From the NCBI GenBank assembly GCA_963991145.1, contig CAXDOZ010000072.1:1-11860 (forward strand): 11,860 nucleotides of DNA, read 5' to 3'. Shown here in pieces: positions 1 through 7,522 of the stretch (its first letter is position 1; each line of letters opens with the position of its first letter). A program made the position numbers and the translations under genes. This DNA comes from CAXDOZ01 sp963991145. GTDB lineage: Bacteria; Bacteroidota; Bacteroidia; Chitinophagales; JABDMM01. The notes under the pieces were generated by a model. That model had not been told where the DNA came from. It did not search any database and saw only the letters and a program-made list of their open reading frames with translations.

Positions 1-495
1 GGTAAGGGTTCTATAGTCGAAGTATCGCTCTTGGACGCCGCTGTCTCCTCTCTGGTAAATCAGGCCACGAATTGGTTGATGAATAAGCATATCCCTCAGG
101 CAATCGGATCTCTTCATCCAAACATTGCTCCATATGGAGAACTTTTCTCCTGTGCAGATGACAAGCTCATTGTTCTGGCTATTGGCAGCAACAGCCAGTT
201 TGAAAACCTATGTGAGAACCTGGAACTGATAGAACTGATCAGTGATTCGCGCTTTGAATCCAATGCAGATCGGGTTCAGAATCGCCATCAGCTCGAAGAG
301 CTCCTCAAACCAGTTTTTAAGACTAAGCCAAGAGAAGAATGGATGAGCATCTTGCTGGCGAATTCAGTTCCCGCTGGTGCTCTGTACAACCTGCAGGAAG
401 TATTTGAAAAGTATCCCGATATCAAGATCCTGGAAGAGAATCAGGAGGGAAGGGAAACACTTCGCCCGGCTACAATTGCATTTGACATAAAGTAA
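1..495 (+). CDS. CaiB/BaiF (class III) CoA-transferase, C-terminal part, 5' truncated by window edge
   Basis: The frame is open from base 1 and codes 164 residues to a TAA at 493-495, so only the C-terminal part of a family that usually runs to about 380-430 residues is present. The first residues (GKGSIVEVSLLDA) match the conserved segment of class III CoA-transferases that precedes the domain-swap helix. Further matches are the HPNIAPYGELF block, the segment on residual function and penalty-region residues (KPREEWMSIL) and the late VPAGALYNLQEVF segment, all typical of the family. Such enzymes move CoA between carboxylic acids in the cytoplasm. The catalytic Asp lies in the missing N-terminal half, so the substrate cannot be named. 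The TTG at 31 is an internal Leu codon, not a start. The gene converges on the minus-strand block, with its stop touching the shared terminator. Confidence 0.85.
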   Translation, partial: GKGSIVEVSLLDAAVSSLVNQATNWLMNKHIPQAIGSLHPNIAPYGELFSCADDKLIVLAIGSNSQFENLCENLELIELISDSRFESNADRVQNRHQLEELLKPVFKTKPREEWMSILLANSVPAGALYNLQEVFEKYPDIKILEENQEGRETLRPATIAFDIK

Positions 496-517
496 AAAAG
501 GGGCCGAAGCCCCTTTT
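496..517. terminator. Bidirectional intrinsic terminator between convergent genes
   Basis: A perfect 9-bp stem (AAAAGGGGC at 496-504 paired with GCCCCTTTT at 509-517) encloses a 4-base loop. Read on the minus strand the loop is TTCG closed by C-G, the very stable UUCG tetraloop, and it is followed by a T run completed by 494-499. On the plus strand the loop is CGAA, followed by TTTTCCTTATT. It sits directly after the CoA-transferase stop (493-495) and directly after the minus-strand stop (520-522), so it can end both transcripts. The minus-strand version looks stronger. Confidence 0.88.
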
Positions 518-519
518 CC

Positions 520-3500
520 TTATTGATGATTGATTGTGATGGTTTGGGAATCGCTTCCAAAACTATTTGTTGCACTAACAGAGATCGTATTCGCTCCCGG
601 CATCAAAGGAATGTCCATCCTTAAGATCTTACTTGCCGAGTCGAATGTATAAGAGTTGTCTGGCGCACCATTGACCTGCACCGTGATCTGGTTCCTATTG
701 TCCACTCCATTCAACTGGAATTGAACTCCTTCGGCTACCGGTTGAGGAGATGTTGTGTTCGCAGAATTCGGACTGATCAAAGTGATCGATGGTGGAGAAG
801 GAACAGAATAGGTCACATTGACGGTCTTACTCTCGCTGCCAAATCCATTGTCGGCAGAAACTGTGATCGTGTTCACTCCCGCATTCAATGAAGCAGTGAA
901 TGTCACTTTCCCATTCGATGGATTGAAGTTGACATTATTGATGGTTGAACCATTCACTTTTGCTGTTACCTGATTTGCCTGAGTAACATTGTTAAGGCCA
1001 GCTTCCACCGCCACTGAGTTTTGAGTCACTGTGGCTCCGTTAGCAGGACTAACAATATTGACCTTAGCTGGATTTGGGATTTCTCTTGTGACTGTTGCAT
1101 TGTCTGTGTCAGATCCAGCATCATTTCTCACTGTAATCACAACATTGGCCGAGCCTGGGTCCAGATCAAGGAAAACCAGCAACAAGCCTGAAGTAGGATT
1201 ATAATTGATATTGTTATAGTTACTTCCATTGATGGTTACTGTGATATCACTTTCCTTGCTCACATTCGTAACCTGTGCTCTCATTTCGTAGTTACCTTGC
1301 GTGATAGTTACGCTAGGTTGATTTGGAGTGGTGATTACAACCGTTGGAGGCTGCGGAGCATTGTAGGTTACTGAAACAGATTTAGAATCAGAACCAAACT
1401 CATTGCTCACTGCTACATTGATCGAGTTAGATCCATTGCTAAGGTTTGCAGTGAATGTCACAATACTGCTTACGGGGTCAAACTGGAAATTGCTGATTGA
1501 AGAGCCATTTACCTTTACACTGATCTGGTTAGCCTGAGCCACATTAGTAACCGTCGCTTCAACATTAGTAGTTGGCTGAGGAATTACATCGCCATTTCTT
1601 GGAGTGATGATATTAACCGTTGGAGGTTTTGGACTGCTGTAAGTAATAACCCTTTGCTCAGAATCATTCCCAGCTTCATTTGAAGCCGAGACAATAACCA
1701 GATTCTCTCCATCAGATAGATTGGCGGGGAAACTAATTGAACCACTTCCAGGGTCAAAGCTGTAGCTAGTGATAGCCTGTCCATTAAGCGTAACCGAAAT
1801 TTCTTCCCGGCTATTTACATTCAAAATCTGAGCAGAGACCTGATAACTAGGTCTGGGACTACTCTTCGGAGAAGATGAAGGATCCAGTATCGTAACATCC
1901 GGCTTTAAGATCGGACTGTAAATAATAACCGTTTGATCACTTGCATTCCCGCTGCTGTTACTTGCGCTTATAATAATGGTATTGTTACCGGGCTGAAGTA
2001 GGACGCTGAAATCCAATTCATCTCGGCTGGCATCAAAACTGAAATTGCTAAGCTTCGAGCCATTATGTGTGATTTGGATATCCTTCGATTCCTCCACATT
2101 AATCACCTGTGCGGTGATAGTCGAATTAGGACTAGTTGTATTTACAGGGCTTTCGTCCGGATTAGTGATCTTCACGAATGGCGGTTCTACAGGCATCGAA
2201 TAGTTGATCACAGTGGATGCAGATGCCGAGCCGCTTTCATTACTCGCTGATATCTGGAAAATATTCTGCCCGGATTTTAAGCTTGCCTGAAATAAGACCT
2301 GACCATTCAAAGCACTGAACACAAAATTGGTGATCGGCTGGCCATTGAATGTTACCTGTACATCAGATGAGCGGCTTACATTCTTGACCACAGATTTGAT
2401 CGTCAGATCAGACTGATTTGTATTGAAAGGATTTGATGCTGGCTGATTTATACTAACCGTTGGCTTAGGCAAACTTGGAACCGGTTCAGCAGCCTGAAGT
2501 ATCAGATTGGTACTCTTTGAATCTGAACCACCGCTGTTTGTTGCGGATACTGAAGTAGTGTTGTTCCCCTCCTGAAGAGAGACTGTGTAAGTCAACAGCC
2601 TACTACTCGGGTTGAAACTAAATGTGGTAACCGGATCTCCATTGAATGTCACCTGGATTTGAGAGCTCCCCAAAACATTAGATACATCAGCCTGGATAGT
2701 TTGTACTGAGTTTACAAAGCTTTGTCCCGAGGCGGATGGCTGAGTGAAACTTACCACCGGCGGACTCACTGCTTCTGTATAGATGATCCTTACATTATCA
2801 CTTGCATTACCGGTCTCGTTTCTGGCGGAAATTGTAATGCTGTTTGTTCCAGGATCGAGACTTACCGGCAGACTCAATTCTCCCGTACTGGAATTGAATG
2901 AGAACCCTGTGAAGCTTTGCTCATTAATAAGAACCGAGATATCAGACTTCTTGCTCACATTCCTGACATATGCGAAAACAGTAGCTGTGCTTTGGAAAGT
3001 AGAATAAGGGTCGGTAGTAGGAACTGTAATGTCAACTAAAGGAGGATTCACTGGCACATAATGAATCAGTGAAGTAGTCTCAGAATCTGTTCCAGCAGAA
3101 TTTTGGGCGGTGATCTCTACTGAGTTGGTACCTAATTGAAGGGTAACCGGGAGGATCAAATTTCCACTCACAGGATCGAAAGTGAAAGTGCTCAAAGTGT
3201 TCCCATTAAACTTGATATTGATTCCAGAGCGATCTCTGATATTCTTCACACTCGCCAATACGCTCTGAGAAGGTGTCGCGAAAGTTTGTCCAGCAGATGA
3301 TGGACTTGTGATCGAAACAACCGGAGGTACTACTGGTACCGCATAATTAATGACTACCGTTTTCTGATCTGTGCCATATGAATTTGTTGCTAGAATAGTG
3401 AAGGTGTTTGCACCCTCATTCAGATTTGCACTAAGATTGAAGTAGTTCGTACTAGAGTTAAAATTGAAAGCATTTGTTGGAATGCCCTGAGCTGTTACCA

Positions 3501-5385
3501 CCAGCTGATTTGCGCTGTTGATGTTACTGATCGTTGCGTTAATGGCAATTCCCGGAGTGTTTACAGTCGCAGGACTGCTTTGAGGAGTCACAATCGAGAT
3601 CACCGGAGGATTTCCACTAGGAGGAGGATCATTTAGAGAAACCAGATTGATGGTTTGACTTTCAGAATCACTTCCAGCATCATTTCTTGCCGTGATCACC
3701 ATTATGTTTACCCCTTGCTGAAGATTCACAGTGGCCTTAAAGACTCTTGAAATAGGATCGAAAGAGTATCCCGAATAGGACGAGCCATTGAAGGTCACGG
3801 CTATCTGATTCCTGTCACTGATATTCTCAATCAGGGCCTCGACATTTGCTATCGGGCTATTTACCGTAATCGGGTCAGTCTTCGGTTGATAGATCGTAAT
3901 TACAGGAGGTGGACCTGTTGGAACCACTTCATCATACTTAATTATGGCCACTCCCTGATCACTGCCAACACTATTTGTTCCAATAATTGTGATGTTATTA
4001 TTGCCTGTCTGGAGTAGAATATTGATGGCAAACTGATCTGTGTTGGGGTCAAAAGTGAAGGCATCGGTTGAGTATCCATTCACTAATACTTTTACCCCGC
4101 TGCGGCTTTCAACATTTTTAATGCTTGCAGTCATAGATACGCTATTAACTCCAACTGAATAAGGATTCTCAGTAGGGAAGGTAATGTCCACTTCCGGCAT
4201 TGGCTCAACAGGCTCCTCATCAGTAATGAATTGGATGATCTGTACAGCGATGTCCTTTCCGGCTTCATTCTCAGCGGCGATTACCAATTCATTTGTACCC
4301 GGGTTAAGATTGATGTTTGCGCTAAAGTTTCCATTGGTAGGATTAAAGGTGAATGATCTGAAAGCCATTCCATTGATAGAAAACACTATATCATTCTTAC
4401 CCGAAACATTTGTGATCTGGGCAGTAATAGTAACATTCTTGAAGTCGACTACAGCAGGATTTGAGCCCGGCTGAGTAATTGTGATCTCCGGAGGTAAGAT
4501 TTGACCCGGGTCTGGTGTTTGTGTCGGTGGAGGAGTTGGTAATGGCTTAGGCGTCCTTTCATTTGGAGGAACAAGAGTAAAATGCATTTTTACTCCTGTG
4601 TAATGCCAATAGTCATTTTTTGCTCTGGTATTATCAGCATTCCATAGTTGCCCATCGATATTCGTCGTGAGAGCAAAGGTGGTCATGTGCTCAAGGCTCA
4701 TCCCAAAATAGTCTCCAAACTGATATCCCAAACCAATTCCGATATGAGGAGTAAACCTCACCTGGGTACTTGAATTCCCCTGGGCATTGGTTTCATAGTT
4801 CTGATCTCTGAATAGGTCCAATGCACTTACTACATCACCTCCGGTTACCTCTACAGTTTCATAGATGTTTTGATAATCGTAAGTATTGCCTGCAATATCA
4901 AGATGGTCGTATTTGGCCTGATAGAAATCAACTCCAACCCCACCAAAGAGATAGAGCAAGGTGTTGTACTTATGGTAAAGAGGGTTCGACCCAATAATTC
5001 CTTCGATTCCTACCTTGTTAAAGACAGTTCTGTGATTTGCATAAACTCCTGAATCAGGCGCATACCCAAGGTTTACGATCTCAGGGTTATTGGAAATATT
5101 ACTCTTGAGCTTATTGTCTGCTCCAATCGTTCTCGCATTTAAGTATCGACCTCTGAATCCAAACCAAAATGGCTTTTCAACCTTGGTCAGATAATTCTTA
5201 CCAAGGGTGACCCCCCACCCAAAACCGGGATGCTTTGTACAGACATCACTGCTTTGATAAGCAGCACCTGCATTTATTCCTAGAATCCAATAATTAGTAG
5301 GGTACTTTGAGACCTCGGAATTTTCCTGTGAGAAGGAAATGGAGAAAAGGCAAAGCAGAAGCGGAAAGAGTAACAGTCGTTTCAT
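520..5385 (-). CDS. Exported protein: outer-membrane barrel-like N-terminal module plus 14 tandem Ig-like repeats
   Basis: The product is 1621 residues from the ATG at 5383-5385. That start is chosen because a classical signal peptide follows at once (residues 1-20: MKR, a leucine-rich core, then a polar ISFSQ end). The open frame extends upstream only to a TTG with no signal sequence. An AGGAG lies 14 bases before the ATG, too far to be a strong ribosome site. Residues about 32-272 carry alternating aromatic/glycine strands (GINAGAAY, GFGWGVTLGKNY, LYLFGGVGVDFYQ, IGIGLGYQFGDYFGMSLEH, HYTGVKMHFTLV), like the N-terminal barrel module of OmpA-family proteins. A proline-rich linker follows (273-297). 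Fourteen Ig-like repeats then run to the last residue. There is no OmpA-type C-terminal domain, no T9SS sorting domain and no lipobox. It is the last gene of the minus-strand block, 116 bases after the E1 gene. The envelope location is well supported. The role (adhesin, stalk or scaffold) is inference. Confidence 0.85.
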   Translation of the reverse strand: MKRLLLFPLLLCLFSISFSQENSEVSKYPTNYWILGINAGAAYQSSDVCTKHPGFGWGVTLGKNYLTKVEKPFWFGFRGRYLNARTIGADNKLKSNISNNPEIVNLGYAPDSGVYANHRTVFNKVGIEGIIGSNPLYHKYNTLLYLFGGVGVDFYQAKYDHLDIAGNTYDYQNIYETVEVTGGDVVSALDLFRDQNYETNAQGNSSTQVRFTPHIGIGLGYQFGDYFGMSLEHMTTFALTTNIDGQLWNADNTRAKNDYWHYTGVKMHFTLVPPNERTPKPLPTPPPTQTPDPGQILPPEITITQPGSNPAVVDFKNVTITAQITNVSGKNDIVFSINGMAFRSFTFNPTNGNFSANINLNPGTNELVIAAENEAGKDIAVQIIQFITDEEPVEPMPEVDITFPTENPYSVGVNSVSMTASIKNVESRSGVKVLVNGYSTDAFTFDPNTDQFAINILLQTGNNNITIIGTNSVGSDQGVAIIKYDEVVPTGPPPVITIYQPKTDPITVNSPIANVEALIENISDRNQIAVTFNGSSYSGYSFDPISRVFKATVNLQQGVNIMVITARNDAGSDSESQTINLVSLNDPPPSGNPPVISIVTPQSSPATVNTPGIAINATISNINSANQLVVTAQGIPTNAFNFNSSTNYFNLSANLNEGANTFTILATNSYGTDQKTVVINYAVPVVPPVVSITSPSSAGQTFATPSQSVLASVKNIRDRSGINIKFNGNTLSTFTFDPVSGNLILPVTLQLGTNSVEITAQNSAGTDSETTSLIHYVPVNPPLVDITVPTTDPYSTFQSTATVFAYVRNVSKKSDISVLINEQSFTGFSFNSSTGELSLPVSLDPGTNSITISARNETGNASDNVRIIYTEAVSPPVVSFTQPSASGQSFVNSVQTIQADVSNVLGSSQIQVTFNGDPVTTFSFNPSSRLLTYTVSLQEGNNTTSVSATNSGGSDSKSTNLILQAAEPVPSLPKPTVSINQPASNPFNTNQSDLTIKSVVKNVSRSSDVQVTFNGQPITNFVFSALNGQVLFQASLKSGQNIFQISASNESGSASASTVINYSMPVEPPFVKITNPDESPVNTTSPNSTITAQVINVEESKDIQITHNGSKLSNFSFDASRDELDFSVLLQPGNNTIIISASNSSGNASDQTVIIYSPILKPDVTILDPSSSPKSSPRPSYQVSAQILNVNSREEISVTLNGQAITSYSFDPGSGSISFPANLSDGENLVIVSASNEAGNDSEQRVITYSSPKPPTVNIITPRNGDVIPQPTTNVEATVTNVAQANQISVKVNGSSISNFQFDPVSSIVTFTANLSNGSNSINVAVSNEFGSDSKSVSVTYNAPQPPTVVITTPNQPSVTITQGNYEMRAQVTNVSKESDITVTINGSNYNNINYNPTSGLLLVFLDLDPGSANVVITVRNDAGSDTDNATVTREIPNPAKVNIVSPANGATVTQNSVAVEAGLNNVTQANQVTAKVNGSTINNVNFNPSNGKVTFTASLNAGVNTITVSADNGFGSESKTVNVTYSVPSPPSITLISPNSANTTSPQPVAEGVQFQLNGVDNRNQITVQVNGAPDNSYTFDSASKILRMDIPLMPGANTISVSATNSFGSDSQTITINHQ
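523..4494 (-). repeat. 14 tandem Ig-like protein repeats (protein-level repeat block)
   Basis: By hand alignment the repeats start at residues 298, 396, 492, 592, 687, 781, 875, 973, 1068, 1161, 1253, 1346, 1439 and 1531 of the product and are 91-100 residues long. Each opens with a PP-x-V-x-I-x-x-P edge and has a central NV/NI step, then I-x-V-x-x-NG, then F-x-F-[DN]-P, then L-x-x-G-x-N-x-I-x-[IV]-x-A-x-N, then [GS]-[SN]-D-S, and closes with an I-x-Y strand. The pattern resembles bacterial Ig-like folds of the glucodextranase domain B type. Repeats are diverged from one another, so the array is old, apart from numbers 11 and 13. Repeat 6 has NE and repeat 4 has QG in place of the central NG. 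Confidence 0.85.
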
Positions 5386-5414
5386 ATTGGGACTTTCTTC
5401 TCCTAAAATCAGTA

Positions 5415-5436
5415 ATCGTACCAATTTGACTACGAT
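5415..5436. promoter_or_regulatory. Inverted repeat upstream of the Ig-repeat gene (possible operator or leader hairpin)
   Basis: The arms ATCGTA (5415-5420) and TACGAT (5431-5436) are perfect complements separated by 10 bases. They lie in the 116-base gap between the E1 stop and the ATG at 5385. The remainder of the gap holds an AT-rich stretch and no promoter I can define with confidence. A 6-bp dyad of this kind could arise by chance in a gap this size, so the regulatory reading is tentative. Confidence 0.22.
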
Positions 5437-5501
5437 CCCTTCAAATAAGAGATATTAACCCCTTTTAAAAGAGGCCAAACGGTTGTTTTTCAGTAATTTA
5501 T

Positions 5502-7478
5502 CTAGAACGAAGCTAAAGCTTCAATAGAATCTTTCAGACGCTTTCTCGGCAGAAAATCATCTTCCAGAGCCCCTGCAAATGGAACAGGAGTATCAAGAGA
5601 TGCTACTCTGGTTACCGGCCCGTCAAGGTATTCGAAACACTCCTCTGATATCCTGGCCGAAATCTCTGCCCCAATACCTCCAGTCAATGTATCCTCGTGA
5701 ACGATGAGAACCTTTCCGGTCTTCTTTACGCTCTCTTTTACGGTATCCATATCGAGTGGAATCAAAGTTCTTAGATCAATGATCTCCGCATCGATGTCCA
5801 TTCCATCCAGACTATCTTTTGCCCAATGAACAGATGATCCATAACACACTACGGTCATTTCAGATCCCTGCTTTACAAGATTTGCCTTGCCAATTTCTAT
5901 AGTGTAATAGTCATCCGGAACCATTGCACTTATGCTTCTGTATAGAGCTTTGTGCTCAAAGAAGATCACAGGATTTGGATCCTCGATCGCTGCAGCTAAA
6001 AGACCTTTTGCATCATAAGGATTCGAAGGGATCACAACCTTCAAACCCGGTGTATGGAAAAACCAGCTTTCATTGGATTGGCTGTGAAATGGTCCAGCTC
6101 CAACCCCTGCACCTGAGGGCATTCTTACAACTACATCTGCATTTTGTCCCCATCTGTAATGAACTTTCGCCAGATAGTTTACAATGGGATTGAATCCACT
6201 CGAAACGAAATCTGCGAATTGCATTTCTACCACGGCCTTCATCCCATTGATCGACAAGCCCATTCCTGCAGATACGATGGCAGATTCACAGATCGGAGTA
6301 TTTCTAACTCGCTCTTTTCCAAAAGCTTCAAGAAAGCCATCGGTTATTTTGAAGACACCGCCATATTCAGCAATATCCTGACCCATGATCACGAGATTAT
6401 CAAAGCGCTCCATACTTTGGCGAAGTCCGTCGGAAACAGCATCAACAAATCGCTTTTCACTTTCGGCAGAACTCTTAGGGGCAGTTGGCGAAAAATCAAA
6501 TGCTGCATATACATCAGCTAATTCCCGCTGAACATCTCCGCTAGTTTCCGGAGTTTCAAATGCATCTTTAAGATGGGATTCCAGTTCCTGGGTGAACTCT
6601 GCTCTAATGCTGCTTTCAAGATCGTCTGTCAGAATACCTTCTGCCTTCAGCCAATTTTGATAGTTAACTACAGGATCTTTTTTCTCCCATTCATCAAAGA
6701 GCTCTTGAGGAACATACTTTGTTCCAGATGCTTCCTCATGCCCTCTCATTCTGAAGGTTTGACACTCGAGCAAAACTGGTCTTGGTTTCTTTCGGATGTC
6801 TTTTAGGATATCTGAAACGGTGTTATAGACCTCTAGAATATTGTTTCCATCAATCGTCCTGCCTTCCATTCCATAGCCGAGAGCACGGTCAGAAATCTTT
6901 TCACAGCGATATTGCTCATTGGTCGGTGTAGAAAGGCCGTAACCATTATTCTCAATGAGGAAGATCACAGGGAGATCCCAAACAGCCGCCACATTTAGCG
7001 CTTCATGAAAGTCTCCTTCGCTTGTCCCCCCTTCTCCTGAAAACACAAGAGTAGCTGCCTTTTCATTTTTCAATTTATGAGCAAGGGCAATGCCATCTGC
7101 TACACCCATTTGTGGACCGAGATGAGAAATCATCCCAACGATGTTGTAATCCTGAGTTCCAAAGTGAAATGACCTGTCGCGACCTTTGGTAAACCCTGCT
7201 TCCTTCCCCTGAAACTGCTTGAACAACTTCTCAAGCGGAATCTGACGGGTGGTAAAAACACCTAGGTTTCGGTGCATTGGGAGGATGTATTCGCGGTCTT
7301 CCATTGCACTTGTTGAACCAACTGCAATAGCCTCCTGACCAATTCCGGCAAACCATTTAGAAACCTTTCCCTGACGAAGAAGCTTAAGCATCTTCTCTTC
7401 AATCATTCTTGGCTTTAGAATAGCGCGATAGAGGCCTACAAGCGCCTCATCATTAAGATCTCTTCTTTCGAATTTCAC
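5502..7478 (-). CDS. Fused E1 alpha-beta subunit of a branched-chain-type 2-oxoacid dehydrogenase (thiamine diphosphate dependent)
   Basis: The enzyme decarboxylates a 2-oxoacid and passes the acyl group to the lipoyl arm of an E2 subunit; it is cytoplasmic. Numbering is from the GTG at 7478 (658 residues). The E1-alpha half spans about 10-310 and has the thiamine diphosphate motif from GEGG (148) to NN (177-178), the signature YGLSTP, and RGHEEASG (about 246). A linker lies at about 310-338. The E1-beta half spans about 339-515 with ICE (Glu398, the probable cofactor-activating Glu) and FHSQSNE (His465). A transketolase C-terminal domain follows to the end. The signatures favour branched-chain over pyruvate E1. 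No ATG is available. The GTG gives VKFERRDLND, matching the MKF-type N-terminus I recall for this family; a TTG at 7508 would add ten residues. The preceding gene stops 44 bases before the GTG. No E2 or E3 gene is in view. Confidence 0.9.
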   Translation of the reverse strand: MKFERRDLNDEALVGLYRAILKPRMIEEKMLKLLRQGKVSKWFAGIGQEAIAVGSTSAMEDREYILPMHRNLGVFTTRQIPLEKLFKQFQGKEAGFTKGRDRSFHFGTQDYNIVGMISHLGPQMGVADGIALAHKLKNEKAATLVFSGEGGTSEGDFHEALNVAAVWDLPVIFLIENNGYGLSTPTNEQYRCEKISDRALGYGMEGRTIDGNNILEVYNTVSDILKDIRKKPRPVLLECQTFRMRGHEEASGTKYVPQELFDEWEKKDPVVNYQNWLKAEGILTDDLESSIRAEFTQELESHLKDAFETPETSGDVQRELADVYAAFDFSPTAPKSSAESEKRFVDAVSDGLRQSMERFDNLVIMGQDIAEYGGVFKITDGFLEAFGKERVRNTPICESAIVSAGMGLSINGMKAVVEMQFADFVSSGFNPIVNYLAKVHYRWGQNADVVVRMPSGAGVGAGPFHSQSNESWFFHTPGLKVVIPSNPYDAKGLLAAAIEDPNPVIFFEHKALYRSISAMVPDDYYTIEIGKANLVKQGSEMTVVCYGSSVHWAKDSLDGMDIDAEIIDLRTLIPLDMDTVKESVKKTGKVLIVHEDTLTGGIGAEISARISEECFEYLDGPVTRVASLDTPVPFAGALEDDFLPRKRLKDSIEALASF

Positions 7479-7486
7479 TGTGGCAA

Positions 7487-7499
7487 TTTGCGCCGCAAA
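7487..7499. promoter_or_regulatory. 13-bp palindrome just upstream of the E1 start
   Basis: TTTGCG and CGCAAA flank one central base, and the palindrome sits 8 bases before the preferred GTG start of the E1 gene. A minus-strand AATATTTG (7514-7507) directly upstream matches seven of eight positions of the Bacteroidota -7 element TAnnTTTG, but no TTG is seen at the expected -33 distance. If the TTG at 7508 is the true start, this DNA is coding. It could be an operator or a small leader hairpin. Evidence is limited to symmetry and position. Confidence 0.22.
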
Positions 7500-7522
7500 A
7501 TAAGTCAAATATTACTGCTGAT

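Noticed and set aside
520..700. T9SS sorting domain at the end of the Ig-stalk protein
   Set aside because: I looked for FTPNGDG-type or type-A sorting motifs in the last 100 residues; the sequence is simply repeat 14 of the Ig array.
2065..4474. Short plus-strand open frames opposite the Ig-repeat gene
   Set aside because: They lie opposite a continuous, clearly coding minus-strand frame, show no recognisable domain, and recur because the repeat sequence recurs.
523..4494. Periodic pattern considered as a CRISPR or DNA tandem repeat
   Set aside because: The period of about 280 bases is protein-level only; there is no short identical DNA repeat with unique spacers.
5340..5385. Cysteine in the signal peptide of the Ig-stalk protein, considered as a lipoprotein site
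   Set aside because: The Cys (residue 12) sits in the middle of the hydrophobic core in an LLLC context, without a small residue before it, and a conventional cleavage region follows later.
5459..5474. CCCCTTTTAAAAGAGG near-palindrome after the E1 stop, considered as a terminator
   Set aside because: The symmetry is centred on TTTTAAAA with no room for a loop, and no T run follows on the minus strand, so it does not look like an intrinsic terminator.
5924..6521. Plus-strand open frames opposite the E1 gene
   Set aside because: They are antisense to conserved enzyme sequence and their translations have no family features.
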